This document shows positions 32,150-41,088 of a stretch of DNA of 64,000 nt, one piece after another; within the stretch, counting starts at the first letter, position 1, and each line of letters begins with the position of its first letter. Origin of the DNA: Streptomyces sp. CC0208. Lineage in GTDB: Bacteria > Actinomycetota > Actinomycetes > Streptomycetales > Streptomycetaceae. The position numbers and the translations under genes are program-made. The notes beneath the pieces are model-generated. The model saw only the letters and a list, made by a program, of their open reading frames with translations. It was not told where the DNA came from and searched no databases. Location: NCBI RefSeq assembly GCF_003443735.1, contig NZ_CP031969.1:7564001-7628000 (forward strand), written 5' to 3'.

Positions 32150-33102
32150 AGTCCGCGTCCCCGTCCAGCCCCCTCCCGGCCCTCCAGCTCCGCCACGAAC
32201 CCCTTGAGCCAGGTGGTGAATTCCGGGCCCAGGTCGGGTCGGGCGCAGGCCAGGCGGACTACCGTGCGGAGGTAGTCGGCCTTGTCGCCGGTGTCGTAGC
32301 GGAGGCCCTCGAAGACGACGCCGTGGACCGTGCCGTCGGTCGCCAGGGTCTGGAGGGCGTCGGTGAGCTGGATCTCGCCGCCGCGGCCCGGCGCGGTGCG
32401 GTCCAGGACGTCGAAGACCGCCGGGTCGAGGACGTAGCGGCCGATGACCGCGTAGGTGCTGGGGGCGGTTTCGGGGGAGGGCTTCTCCACGAGGCCGGTC
32501 ACACGGACCACGCCCTCTTCCTCGGTCGGCTCCACCGCCGCGCAGCCGTAGAGGTGGATCTGCTCGCGAGGCACCTCCATGAGGGCGATCACGCTGCCCG
32601 CGTACCGTTCGCGGACGTCGAGCATGGTGCTCAGCAGGGTCTCGCGCGGGTCGATCAGGTCGTCGCCGAGGAGGACGGCGAAGGGCTGGTCGCCGACGTG
32701 GCGGCGGGCGCAGAGCACCGCGTGGCCGAGGCCGAGCGGCTCGCCCTGGCGGATGTGGTGGATGTTGGCCAGGCGCGCGGGATCGCGTACGGCGTCGAGC
32801 CGTACCGCGTCGCCCTTCGCCGCGAGGGCCTGCTCCAGCTCGAAGGCGTGGTCGAAGTGGTCCTCGATGGCCCGCTTGTGGCGGCCGGTGACCATCAGGA
32901 CGTCGTCCAGCCCGGCCGCGGCGGCCTCCTCGACGACGTACTGGATGGCCGGCTTGTCGACGACCGGGAGCATCTCCTTCGGTGTCGCCTTGGTCGCCGG
33001 CAGGAACCGGGTGCCGAGCCCGGCGGCCGGGACGACCGCCTTGCGGACCGTGGGGGTGGGGGCGGGGGTGTCGGTCGTGTGGGGGACGATCATGCGGATC
33101 AT
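32140..33102 (-). CDS. galU: UTP-glucose-1-phosphate uridylyltransferase
   Basis: A 320-aa nucleotidyltransferase that makes UDP-glucose for cell-wall and exopolysaccharide precursors. It has the nucleotide motif VVPAAGLGTRFLPATKATPK (about 24-43), EMLPVVDKPAIQYVVEEA (about 44-61), the metal-binding LLGDDLID and EKPSPETAPS. Length fits bacterial GalU. The start is uncertain between ATG 33102 and ATG 33093; neither has a strong ribosome site. It is divergent from the sigma-like lectin gene, with 365 bases between starts that hold promoter-like but no coding signal. Confidence 0.9.
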   Translation of the reverse strand: MIRMIVPHTTDTPAPTPTVRKAVVPAAGLGTRFLPATKATPKEMLPVVDKPAIQYVVEEAAAAGLDDVLMVTGRHKRAIEDHFDHAFELEQALAAKGDAVRLDAVRDPARLANIHHIRQGEPLGLGHAVLCARRHVGDQPFAVLLGDDLIDPRETLLSTMLDVRERYAGSVIALMEVPREQIHLYGCAAVEPTEEEGVVRVTGLVEKPSPETAPSTYAVIGRYVLDPAVFDVLDRTAPGRGGEIQLTDALQTLATDGTVHGVVFEGLRYDTGDKADYLRTVVRLACARPDLGPEFTTWLKGFVAELEGREGAGRGRGLAA

Positions 33103-33467
33103 GCTGCGGCACGAGGATGAGAGCACACCGGGAGACGCCTGGGAGCCCGCTGTGGACCCCGCTGTGGACCCGGCCAGGGCGGGAGATTTCGTGTGCCAAG
33201 CATCCGGCGGCCGCACACCACTCGACGCTCGCGTCCCGTTTATTTCGAATGCGGGTACGGATACCGGCGGTAACTTTTCTGAACTCGCCTCTTTTTGAAC
33301 ATGGGTCACTCCACCTTCTTGTTTGCCGTGCGTGAATTGTGCGAAGGTGAGCGCCCCCGCGACGGCCGGGTCACATCTGACGCGGCATAGGTATGCACCA
33401 ATCAGGCGCCTGCTTTCCGAGGAGCGCATATTTCATGCGGTCCTGCGGCTTGGAAGGAATTGGTCCC

Positions 33468-35357
33468 GTGCAATCCGCTTACCCCCCACGTCCCCCTTAC
33501 CCGCCACGTCCCGGATCGGGTCCGGCGGAGTCCGACCGCAATCTCCTGGCCCGGCTGGGGGAGAACAGCGTGGACGGCCATGCGGTCGCCCTGCTGATGG
33601 CGCGACATTGGCAGGCGACCTACGCGTACTCCGTCATCTGCCTCGCCTCCTGGTCCGGTTCGGCCTCGATGGCGGCCGCTGCTGCTTTTCACCGCGTGCT
33701 CGGCCGGGCGGGTGACGGCGCACTGCGTCCCCAACTTCTCGTCGCCGTGAGGGAGTCCGTCAAGGAGTGGGCCGCGGACGACGAAATCGCCGACGTACTT
33801 CCGGAACTCCGCAAGACGATCGGCGGCCGTGGTCTGCGCGCGGCGAGGTCCGTCACCCCCGAAAGGCGTCTGCTCGCCGAGCGCGCATTCAGGGCCCTTC
33901 CCGGGGCTTCCCAATGTCTGTTGTGGCATGCCGAGGTCGAGGCCGAACCCATATCCATACCGGCCGGTCTGCTGGGTGTGGAAACGGCCCGTGCGGCGAG
34001 CGCCCTCGAGCAGGCGCGGGAGCAATTCCGTACCGGCTGCGTCCGTGCCCACCGGGAACTCGCGCCCACCAGTGAGTGCCGTTTCTACAATCGTCTCCTG
34101 GATGTCCCGATTCGTCGGGGCGGGGGCCTTCTGCCCGATGTCCGCAAACATCTGACGGAATGCCGGTACTGCCGTCACGCCGCCGAACAGCTCAGCCATT
34201 TCGAGGGCGGCCTCGAGGTGCTGCTCGCCGAGACGGTGCTCGGCTGGGGCGCCCACCGCTATCTCGAGTCGCGCCCCGCGCGGGTCGCCGAGCGTCCGGC
34301 CCCGGCCCCGTCCGATACGGCCCGTACGAAGCCCGGCGGGCGTCACCGCCCTGTCCCGGCGGGTTTCCTCGCTCAGCCGGGCAGGAGCGCCCGGGCCGTT
34401 CTCGTGGGCGCCGGTCTGACCTCCCTGGCCCTGCTCGCGACCGTGCTGGTCGCCAAGGGGTGGTCCGAAGACGGCGGGGCTCCCACCTCGGGCGCCACCT
34501 GGGGCGCGGTGAGCGGCAACACCGTACGGCCGAGCCGGTCGGATTCCTCCCAGGACACCGGGTCCCCGTCCACCGCCTCCATGAGTCACCCTGTCGAGGC
34601 CGGCCACGGCAGGCTCCGCAGCGCCGACGCCGGCCTGTGCCTCGACACCCACGGCGCGCAGACCGTGGCGGGTGCGAAGGCCGTACTGGCCAAGTGCTCC
34701 TCCGCCGGGTCCCAGCAGTGGACGTACCTGGAGGACGGACTGCTGCGCAGCGCGGCCGACCCCGGGCTCTGCCTCGACGCGGACACCGAGAAACGGTCGG
34801 TCGTGGTCGCCGACTGCCTGACCTCCACTGGGGAGGTCCGCTACGACCTCACCGTGCGCGGCGAACTGCTGCTGCGCCGCGGGAAGGGGCTCCTGGTCGC
34901 GCCAGGCAAGGACGAGACCGTCGTCGTCACCGAGCGGAACGGCTCGAAGGGGCAGAGGTGGCTGCTGGAGTCCAACGGCGAGAGCGCGCCGGGACAACAG
35001 GGCACGCGGTCGCCGCAGGACGCGGAACCGGGCTGGCCCTCCGGAGGGCCGGGCGAGGATCCGGTCACCCCCCGTCTCGCCCCGGCCCCGCCCGCCGGTC
35101 CCGACGCCCTCCACGCCCCGAGTCCCGGACAGCCCTCGGACCAGCACGGAACCCCGCCCGAGCAGTACGGGACCCGGGCGGCGCAGGTCGACCACCGTGA
35201 CGCCGGACCGGCCGCTCCAGCCCTCCCGGCCGCGCCGGTCGAGCGGGCCGGGGCCGCGGTGGGCGCGGTGGTGGGCACCGTGAGATCGGTGACGGCGCCC
35301 GGCACTTCGACGCCGGCCGGGCTCCTCGCCGGTGCAGTGCGGGGCATCAGCGGGTGA
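33468..35357 (+). CDS. Sigma-factor-like / zinc-finger / TM / ricin-lectin fusion
   Basis: A 629-aa multidomain membrane protein. Residues about 20-200 resemble an ECF sigma factor (helical region 2-like part, then LAERAFRALPGASQCLLWHA like region 4). About 225-250 holds a zinc-finger-like HLTECRYCRHAAEQL as in anti-sigma factors. One TM helix (about 310-330) leads to an external ricin-type beta-trefoil (about 385-505; GLCLDTHG, QQWTY, GLCLDAD, QRWLL repeats), and the tail is Pro-rich. A cytoplasmic regulator joined to an external carbohydrate-binding lectin suggests a one-piece surface sensor. GTG 33468 (GGAAGG upstream) and ATG 33435 (AGGAG upstream) are both possible starts. Domain calls are by pattern. 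Confidence 0.75.
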   Translation: MQSAYPPRPPYPPRPGSGPAESDRNLLARLGENSVDGHAVALLMARHWQATYAYSVICLASWSGSASMAAAAAFHRVLGRAGDGALRPQLLVAVRESVKEWAADDEIADVLPELRKTIGGRGLRAARSVTPERRLLAERAFRALPGASQCLLWHAEVEAEPISIPAGLLGVETARAASALEQAREQFRTGCVRAHRELAPTSECRFYNRLLDVPIRRGGGLLPDVRKHLTECRYCRHAAEQLSHFEGGLEVLLAETVLGWGAHRYLESRPARVAERPAPAPSDTARTKPGGRHRPVPAGFLAQPGRSARAVLVGAGLTSLALLATVLVAKGWSEDGGAPTSGATWGAVSGNTVRPSRSDSSQDTGSPSTASMSHPVEAGHGRLRSADAGLCLDTHGAQTVAGAKAVLAKCSSAGSQQWTYLEDGLLRSAADPGLCLDADTEKRSVVVADCLTSTGEVRYDLTVRGELLLRRGKGLLVAPGKDETVVVTERNGSKGQRWLLESNGESAPGQQGTRSPQDAEPGWPSGGPGEDPVTPRLAPAPPAGPDALHAPSPGQPSDQHGTPPEQYGTRAAQVDHRDAGPAAPALPAAPVERAGAAVGAVVGTVRSVTAPGTSTPAGLLAGAVRGISG

Positions 35358-35455
35358 CCCCGCGCACCGGACACCGGTTCTCGTGAGCCGGTAGGCTGCC
35401 TCGGCGTGCGTCTGCAGGGACGCGCGCCGGGAACGCGACTCAGGAGGAACCGGCG

Positions 35456-36109
35456 TTGCACGTCCAGGAATGGCTCGACACCGTGCCCCCGGCCGCTGTC
35501 TACGCCCTGGTGGGCCTGGTCATCGGCCTGGAGAGCCTGGGCATCCCGCTGCCCGGCGAGATCATCCTGGTCTCCGCCGCGCTGCTGTCCTCGCAGCACG
35601 CGGGCATCAACCCCGTGGTGCTCGGCGCGTGCGCCAGCGTCGGGGCGGTCGTCGGTGACTCCATCGGCTACGCGATCGGACGCAAGGGCGGCCGGCCGTT
35701 GCTCACCTGGCTGGGCGACAAGTTCCCGAGGCACTTCAGCGAGGGTCATGTCGCCACGGCGGAGCGGTCCTTCGAGAAGTGGGGCATGTGGGCGGTGTTC
35801 TTCGGCCGCTTCGTCGCCCTGCTGAGGATCTTCGCCGGGCCGCTCGCCGGTGTGCTGCGGATGCCGTACTGGAAGTTCCTGATCGCCAACGTCCTGGGCG
35901 GGATCATCTGGGCGGGCGGTACGACGGCGGTCATCTACTACGTCGGAATCGTCGCGGAGTCCTGGCTGAAGAGGTTCTCGTGGCTCGGGTTGGTGCTGGC
36001 CGTGCTGATCGGCCTCACCTCGATGCTCGTGCTGAAGCGCAAGGCGAAGAAGGCGACGGCACAGCAGCAGCAGGCGGCCGAGCCGGAGCCCGTCCCGGCC
36101 GCCGAGTGA
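35456..36109 (+). CDS. DedA-family membrane protein
   Basis: A 217-aa VTT/DedA protein. N-terminal ESLGIPLPGEIILVSAALL (about 26-44) and FFGRFVALLRIFAGPLAGV (about 120-138) are the two re-entrant family motifs; the Glu and Arg in them are functionally important in DedA. About five TM helices are seen and the C-terminus is a charged, Gln/Glu-rich tail. DedA proteins translocate phospholipid or undecaprenyl phosphate, so it may work in the same carrier-recycling pathway as UppP. TTG start behind AGGAGG. It converges with the carbonic anhydrase gene with 3 bases between stops. Confidence 0.9.
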   Translation: MHVQEWLDTVPPAAVYALVGLVIGLESLGIPLPGEIILVSAALLSSQHAGINPVVLGACASVGAVVGDSIGYAIGRKGGRPLLTWLGDKFPRHFSEGHVATAERSFEKWGMWAVFFGRFVALLRIFAGPLAGVLRMPYWKFLIANVLGGIIWAGGTTAVIYYVGIVAESWLKRFSWLGLVLAVLIGLTSMLVLKRKAKKATAQQQQAAEPEPVPAAE

Positions 36110-36112
36110 CCC

Positions 36113-36646
36113 TCACGGTGTCTCGTGCACCTCGTGGTGGGCCTTCGCCAGGTCCGCGTAGAGCGTTCCGTTCAGCGTGACCCCCTGACGCTCCTCCTCC
36201 GTCAGCTCCCGCCGCACCTTCGCCGGTACGCCCGCCACCAGGGAACCCGGCGGGACCTGCATGCCCTGCGGGACCAGCGCCTGCGCCGCGACCAGGGAAC
36301 CGGCGCCGATCACCGCGCCGTTCAGCACGGTCGCGCCCATGCCGATCAGGCAGTCGTCCTCGACCGTGGCGCCGTGGACGACGGCGTTGTGCCCCACGGA
36401 GACCCGCTCGCCGATCGTCACGGGGAAGCCGGGGTCGGCGTGGAGCGTGCAATTATCTTGGATGTTGCTCTGGGCGCCGACTGAGATGCGTTCTACGTCG
36501 CCGCGGGCCACCGCGCCGTACCAGAGACTGGCCCCCGCCTGAAGCGTCACGTCCCCGATCACCGAGGCGGTGGGCGCCACGAAGGCCTCCTCGTCGATCC
36601 TCGGTTCCCTTCCGCCGATGCCCGTGATCAACGCCTTGTGCGCCAT
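36113..36646 (-). CDS. Gamma-class carbonic anhydrase-like hexapeptide protein
   Basis: A 177-aa left-handed beta-helix protein. The metal ligands expected in the gamma class are visible: His in NCTLHADPG (about 73) and the pair in VSVGHNAVVHG (about 91-97). Arg and Gln of the family (RGDVERISVG, SNIQDN) are also present. It could be an active carbonic anhydrase or a YrdA-like paralogue. ATG 36646 with AGGAGG at good distance. Confidence 0.85.
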   Translation of the reverse strand: MAHKALITGIGGREPRIDEEAFVAPTASVIGDVTLQAGASLWYGAVARGDVERISVGAQSNIQDNCTLHADPGFPVTIGERVSVGHNAVVHGATVEDDCLIGMGATVLNGAVIGAGSLVAAQALVPQGMQVPPGSLVAGVPAKVRRELTEEERQGVTLNGTLYADLAKAHHEVHETP

Positions 36647-36751
36647 TTCGCCTCCTGGTTCGAGATATCCCGAACCGTACGCCACCCGGTGGGGCGAAGA
36701 TCACAAGCCCTCGGACTCATGTGGACGGCGTGTGCTCAGTACGGTGAGCTC

Positions 36752-37540
36752 GTGCCGAAGAACAAGAACGCGTTCTCATCCTGGCGGGGCCGCCTCGTCC
36801 AGCGTGCCGTCCACGCGGGCTGGGCCTGGGTGCAGCGCACGGGCTCCGTCACGGCCGAGCGCCCGGGGCGCTTCCGCTTCGGCGCGCTGGGTGCGCACAG
36901 CCGCCTGGCCTTTCCGCTGGGCACGGTGTTCGGTGAGCCGTGGATCCATGTCGGCTCCCACTGCATCGTCGGCGAGCAGGTGACCCTGACCGCCGGTCTG
37001 ATGCCCGACCTGGATCTCGGCCCGGAGCCGATCCTGCGCATCGGCGACGGGGTCGTGCTGGGGCGCGGCAGCCACGTCATCGCCGACACCACGGTCACCA
37101 TCGGCAGCGACTGCTACTTCGGGCCGTACGTCTATGTCACGTCCACGAATCACTCCTACGACGATCCCCACGAGCCCATCGGCAAGCAGTGGCCGCGGAT
37201 GGAGCCGGTGGAGATCGGGCCGGGGTGCTGGATCGGGACCGGGGCGGTGATTCTGCCGGGGGCGCGGATCGGACGGAACGTCGTGGTCGCCGCCGGTGCC
37301 GTGGTCCGGGGGGTGGTGCCGGACCACGCCGTGGTGGCGGGGGCGCCCGCCCGGGTCGTACGCCGATGGACCGCCGAGGACGGCTGGCAGCCACCGCTCA
37401 GGACCCCGGCACCGGTGCCGATACCGGAGGGCGCCACGGCGGAACAGCTCAACGCGCTGGCCGGCCTGGACGAGGAGACGGCGGCGAGACTCGCCGAACT
37501 GGACGAGGACGCGGCCACAAGACTTGCGGGACTGGACTGA
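36752..37540 (+). CDS. Hexapeptide-repeat acyltransferase
   Basis: A 262-aa protein with a left-handed beta-helix of the maltose/galactoside O-acetyltransferase type: repeated (I/V)GxxxxI turns such as IGDGVVLGRGSHVI and IGPGCWIGTGAVILPGARIG, and the catalytic-type His in TSTNHSYDD (about 133). The N-terminal 50 residues form a separate cap, and the C-terminal tail carries two Ala/Glu-rich short repeats (GLDEETAARLAEL and LDEDAATRLAGL). It probably O-acetylates a sugar or glycolipid. GTG 36752 has TACGGT six bases upstream. Confidence 0.8.
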   Translation: MPKNKNAFSSWRGRLVQRAVHAGWAWVQRTGSVTAERPGRFRFGALGAHSRLAFPLGTVFGEPWIHVGSHCIVGEQVTLTAGLMPDLDLGPEPILRIGDGVVLGRGSHVIADTTVTIGSDCYFGPYVYVTSTNHSYDDPHEPIGKQWPRMEPVEIGPGCWIGTGAVILPGARIGRNVVVAAGAVVRGVVPDHAVVAGAPARVVRRWTAEDGWQPPLRTPAPVPIPEGATAEQLNALAGLDEETAARLAELDEDAATRLAGLD

Positions 37541-37867
37541 GGGGCGCCGGACGGCGGCGCGGGCGTGCGCCGGGTCGGGAGGGCGCGGTATGAGCTGGGC
37601 TCAGGGGCGGCGGGCGGTGCCTGGCGAGCTGCCTTGGTGGAGGGGTTGGGCGGTTCTGCGCGAGGCGGTTGGGCGCAGGGGGCGGGCTGGCTGGGGGGAG
37701 GGGGCAGGGTCGGTTTGTTGTGGGGCGGCGGAGGCGTGAGGGCGGGTGGGCTCGTTGCGAGGTATGCCGGGGCGGCTTGGCTCAGGGCGGCCGGGGACGC
37801 TGACTGTGCCGGCTGGGGGGCGGTCGCCTTCGCCCCCGTCCAGGCGGATCGCTGAGGTGTGCTGCTG
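37541..37867. other. G-rich gap, no gene seen
   Basis: About 330 bases with strong G over C excess on the plus strand (runs such as GGGGGGAGGGGG near 37690). A 96-codon plus-strand frame is only Gly/Ala/Arg low complexity. Nothing functional is recognised; it may form G-quadruplexes. Confidence 0.5.
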
Positions 37868-38725
37868 TCAGCCCGTCGCGAGGAGCAGGGTGCCTACCAG
37901 GGCCAGGCCCGCGCCCGCTGCCTGGAGGGTCCGGAGGCGTTCGCTGAGGAACCCGCGGGCGGCCAGGGCCGTGACGACCGGGTAGAGCGAGGCGAGGACG
38001 GCGGCCACGGTGACCGGGCCGTGCTGGGCGGCCACCGAGTACGTGCCGTTCGCCGCCACGTCCGCGAGGCCGACGAAGGCGAGCGCGGGGAGGGACGGCC
38101 AGGGGAAGCCGGTGGTCGGGAGGGCCGGGGCGCCCCGCCTCACCGAGACGTACAGTGCGGTGCCCCCCACCGCCACGTTGACCAGGCGCTGCACGAACAG
38201 GGCGAGGAACAGGCCGGTGACGGTCGTGGACGCCTCCGCGATCAGGACGAACACCGTGCCGAAGCCGAGCGCCGCGATCAGGGTGAGGACGATCGCCTGA
38301 CGCTGCACCGGTGCCCCGCGCAACTGGGGGCCGCCCGCCAGGATCACTCCGACGACCGCCACCGCGATGCCCGCGGCCTGCACCGGCCCGGGACGCTCGC
38401 CGAGGCAGAGACCGACACCCACCGGCACCGCCACGCTCAGCGTGCCCAGCGGGGAGACGACTCCCATCGGGCCCAGCGCGAGCGCCTTGTAGAAGCAGAT
38501 CAGGGCGACCGGCCCGGCCAGCCCCGCGGCGAACGCGAACCACAGCAGGGGCCCCGCCTCGCTCCAGCCACCGGTCGCCACCACGATCGCGCCGAGTACG
38601 GCCGCCGCGATTCCCTGCGACACGACCACCACGGTGAGCGCCGGGAGCCGTCGGGTCAGCATCCCGCCGCCGAAGTCGGCCAGGCCCCACAACAGGCTGG
38701 TGGCCAGGGCGAAGAATGCTGTCAC
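37868..38725 (-). CDS. EamA-family transporter
   Basis: A 285-aa membrane protein with ten TM helices in two EamA repeats. The second repeat carries the PVVTALAARGFLSERL pattern. GTG 38725 follows GAGGCGAG. It is divergent from an XRE-cupin regulator, and an inverted repeat CAGTACA/TGTACTG lies between them, so the pair probably forms a regulated exporter of an amino-acid-like metabolite. Confidence 0.85.
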   Translation of the reverse strand: MTAFFALATSLLWGLADFGGGMLTRRLPALTVVVVSQGIAAAVLGAIVVATGGWSEAGPLLWFAFAAGLAGPVALICFYKALALGPMGVVSPLGTLSVAVPVGVGLCLGERPGPVQAAGIAVAVVGVILAGGPQLRGAPVQRQAIVLTLIAALGFGTVFVLIAEASTTVTGLFLALFVQRLVNVAVGGTALYVSVRRGAPALPTTGFPWPSLPALAFVGLADVAANGTYSVAAQHGPVTVAAVLASLYPVVTALAARGFLSERLRTLQAAGAGLALVGTLLLATG

Positions 38726-38736
38726 GGCTCGCCTCG

Positions 38737-38793
38737 CAGTACAGTTCGGTGAACGATCGGGTGCACCCCACCGTAGTTCATTCAGTTGTACTG
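38737..38793. promoter_or_regulatory. Inverted repeat operator between EamA and XRE-cupin
   Basis: CAGTACA (38737-38743) and TGTACTG (38787-38793) are perfect inverted arms 43 bases apart; a local CTGT-N5-ACAG dyad overlaps the right arm (38791-38803). They are likely regulator sites for the divergent genes. Confidence 0.5.
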
Positions 38794-38818
38794 TGTCATA
38801 CAGAATATTGGACGTGAC

Positions 38819-39391
38819 GTGTCGGACCTCGACCTCCTGACCCAGTCCCTCGCGCGCAACGTCAAGCGCTGGCGGACCGAGCGCGGATTCACCCTGGACA
38901 CGCTCGCCGCCCGAGCCGGCGTCAGCCGCGGCATGCTGATCCAGATCGAGCAGGCCCGCACCAATCCCAGCCTCGGCACGGTCGTGAAGATCGGCGACGC
39001 CCTCGGGATCAGCATCACCACGCTCCTCGACTACGAGCAGGGGCCGAAGGTGCGGATCGTCCCCGCCGAGCAGGCCGTACGGCTGTGGCACACCGATGCG
39101 GGGAGCTACAACCGGCTCCTCGCGGGCGCCGAGGCCCCGGGCCCGCTGGAGATGTGGGACTGGCGGCTGATGCCGGGCGAGAGCAGCCCGTCGGACCCGC
39201 ACCCCACGGGCACGGTCGAGCTCGTGCACGTCATGGCCGGCGAGCTCACCCTCACCGTCGACGGGGTGGAGCACCGGGTCCCCGCGGGCGCGAGCGCTTC
39301 TTTCGAGGCGAACACCCCGCACACGTACGGCAATCAGGGCGCCGTTCCGATGGAGATGGTCATGGCCGTCTCGGTACCGGCGGTGTCCTGA
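38819..39391 (+). CDS. XRE-family regulator with C-terminal cupin
   Basis: A 190-aa regulator. The HTH spans about 8-62 (LARNVKRWRTERGFTLDTLA, then GVSRGMLIQIEQARTNPSLG) and a cupin_2 small-molecule domain spans about 110-185 with HPTGTVELVHVMAGELTLTV and FEANTPHTYGN. This class senses metabolites such as amino acids. GTG 38819 is preferred; an upstream TTG would run through the operator. It is divergently arranged with an EamA exporter, its likely target. Confidence 0.85.
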   Translation: MSDLDLLTQSLARNVKRWRTERGFTLDTLAARAGVSRGMLIQIEQARTNPSLGTVVKIGDALGISITTLLDYEQGPKVRIVPAEQAVRLWHTDAGSYNRLLAGAEAPGPLEMWDWRLMPGESSPSDPHPTGTVELVHVMAGELTLTVDGVEHRVPAGASASFEANTPHTYGNQGAVPMEMVMAVSVPAVS

Positions 39392-39411
39392 GCGGCTGTT
39401 AGCGTGCCGCC

Positions 39412-39969
39412 ATGGACGCACCCATCGGACACTTCGACCACGCCACCCCCGCCCCCGCCGCCCTCGACGAGCTGATCAGCCCGGTCGCCGACGCCGTACG
39501 CCGCTGGAGCGGCAGCGTCCCCGCCGAACAGATCGTGTACGTCGACACCGACCCGCGGTGGGCCGACACCGCGGTCTTCGTGGAGCACTACGGCCGGGAG
39601 CTCCTCGAACAGTCGGCGAACTGTGTCGTGGTGGCAGGCAAGCGCGGTGGCGAGACCACCCTCGCCGCGTGTGTGGTCCTGTCCACCACTCGGGTCGACG
39701 TCAACGGGGTCGTCCGCCGTCAACTCGGTGCGCGCAAGGCCTCGTTCGCGTCGATGGACACCGCGACGGGCGAGAGCGGGATGGAGTACGGCGGTATCAC
39801 CCCGATCGGGCTTCCTGCCGCATGGCCGGTGCTGGTCGACTCGGCCGTGGTCGACCTGCCGTACGTCCTGGTCGGCAGCGGACGCCGACGCGGCAAGCTG
39901 CTGGTGCCGGGGAAGGCCTTCGCGGAACTGCCGGGAGCGGTGGTGCTCGAAGGGCTCGGCGTCGCCTGA
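39412..39969 (+). CDS. YbaK/aminoacyl-tRNA deacylase-family protein
   Basis: A 185-aa YbaK/EbsC-type domain, a fold that deacylates mischarged tRNAs in trans. The family Lys/Gly-rich core appears as LGARKASFASMD and the GGITPIGLP loop is intact. The C-terminal LVGSGRRRGKLLVPGK is also typical. A TAGCGT hexamer six bases before ATG indicates a leaderless mRNA. It lies 20 bases after the XRE-cupin gene and may be expressed with it or independently. Confidence 0.8.
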   Translation: MDAPIGHFDHATPAPAALDELISPVADAVRRWSGSVPAEQIVYVDTDPRWADTAVFVEHYGRELLEQSANCVVVAGKRGGETTLAACVVLSTTRVDVNGVVRRQLGARKASFASMDTATGESGMEYGGITPIGLPAAWPVLVDSAVVDLPYVLVGSGRRRGKLLVPGKAFAELPGAVVLEGLGVA

Positions 39970-39971
39970 CC

Positions 39972-41012
39972 TCAGGCCGGCGCGTGGTGGGCGAGGGCGT
40001 GATGCGGGTCCGTCTCGCCCGGGGCCGGGGCCGGGTCGGCATGCACCAGGGCTGCCGTGAGGCGGGGCACCGCGTGCAGCAGGGCGTGCTCGGCCTCGAC
40101 GGCGACCGCGTGCGACTGACGTACCGTCATCTCCCCGTCCACCACGACCGCCACCTCCGCGCGCAGCCGGTGCCCGATCCAGCGCAGCCTCAACTCGCCC
40201 ACTCCGTGCACCCCTTCGACCTCCCGCAGCGCGTCCTCGGCTCGGTCCACGAGGGCCGGGTCGACGGCGTCGAGCACCCGCCGGAACACCTCGCGCGCAG
40301 CGTCCCGCAGCACCAGCGTGATGGCGGCCGTGATCGCCAACCCCACGATCGGATCGGCGAGTTGCCAGCCCAGGGCCGAGCCGCCGGCCCCGATGAGCAC
40401 GGCCAGTGAGGTGAACCCGTCGGTGCGGGCGTGCAGTCCGTCCGCCACCAGCGCGGCCGAGCCGATGTCCCGGCCCACCCGGATGCGGTAGCGGGCGACC
40501 CACTCGTTGCCCGCGAAGCCCACCAGCGCCGCCGCGGCGACCGCCGGGACGTGCGCCACGGGACGCGGATCGAGCAGCCGGTCGATCGCCACCCACCCCG
40601 CGAAGGCGGCGCTCGCGGCGATCGTCAGCACGATCACGATGCCCGCGAGATCCTCGGCGCGGCCGTAGCCGTACGTGAAACGGCGGGTGGCGGCACGCCG
40701 GCCCAGCACGAAGGCGATGCCCAGCGGTACGGCGGTCAGCGCGTCCGCCGTGTTGTGCACCGTGTCGCCGAGCAGTGCGACGGACCCGGACACGGCCACG
40801 ACGACCGCCTGCGCCATGGCCGTGACCCCCAGCACCGCCAGCGAGACCCACAGGGCGCGCAGGCCGCGGGCGGAGGACTCCAGGGCGGAGTCGAGCTTGT
40901 CGGCGGTCTCGTGGGAGTGGGGGGTGAGGAGGTGGGCGAGGCGGTGACGGAAGCCATGGCGTCGGTGCTCGTGCCCATGCGGATGGCCGTGGTGGTGGTC
41001 GTGGTCGCTCAC
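39972..41012 (-). CDS. Cation diffusion facilitator metal exporter
   Basis: A 346-aa CDF transporter. The His-rich N-terminus (HDHHHGHPHGHEHRRHG) is a metal-binding region; six TM helices follow (about 45-250) with GDTVHNTADAL (helix II ligands HxxxD) and DGLHARTDG (helix V ligands). A cytoplasmic ferredoxin-like domain forms the C-terminus. It should export Zn, Co or Ni by proton exchange. GTG 41012 with GGAAGGGG upstream. The divergent ArsR gene is the likely metal-responsive repressor. Confidence 0.9.
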   Translation of the reverse strand: MSDHDHHHGHPHGHEHRRHGFRHRLAHLLTPHSHETADKLDSALESSARGLRALWVSLAVLGVTAMAQAVVVAVSGSVALLGDTVHNTADALTAVPLGIAFVLGRRAATRRFTYGYGRAEDLAGIVIVLTIAASAAFAGWVAIDRLLDPRPVAHVPAVAAAALVGFAGNEWVARYRIRVGRDIGSAALVADGLHARTDGFTSLAVLIGAGGSALGWQLADPIVGLAITAAITLVLRDAAREVFRRVLDAVDPALVDRAEDALREVEGVHGVGELRLRWIGHRLRAEVAVVVDGEMTVRQSHAVAVEAEHALLHAVPRLTAALVHADPAPAPGETDPHHALAHHAPA

Positions 41013-41070
41013 GTGGTGCCCCTTCCGATGCGCGCGGTGGTGGACGTACCGCGCCCACGGAGCCATTATG

Positions 41071-41088
41071 TGCGTATGAGCGCACGCA
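41071..41088. promoter_or_regulatory. ArsR/SmtB-type operator overlapping start codon
   Basis: TGCGT and ACGCA arms flank eight bases that include the ATG of the ArsR gene. TATGAGCGCA within it matches half-sites of SmtB-type metal sensors. The 63-base gap to the CDF start means one site can control both genes. Confidence 0.55.

Noticed and set aside
32323..33298. Long plus-strand open frames opposite galU.
   Set aside because: In high-GC DNA the complement of a real gene often stays open; galU has full family motifs and these frames have none.
37565..37855. A 96-codon Gly/Ala/Arg-rich plus-strand frame.
   Set aside because: Low complexity in a G-rich gap, no ribosome site and no recognisable domain.
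39383..39405. TGTCCT-N10-TAGCGT before the YbaK gene as a fifth damage-type promoter.
   Set aside because: The -35-like part departs from TGTC[A/G]G at the key G, and the gene has no repair role.
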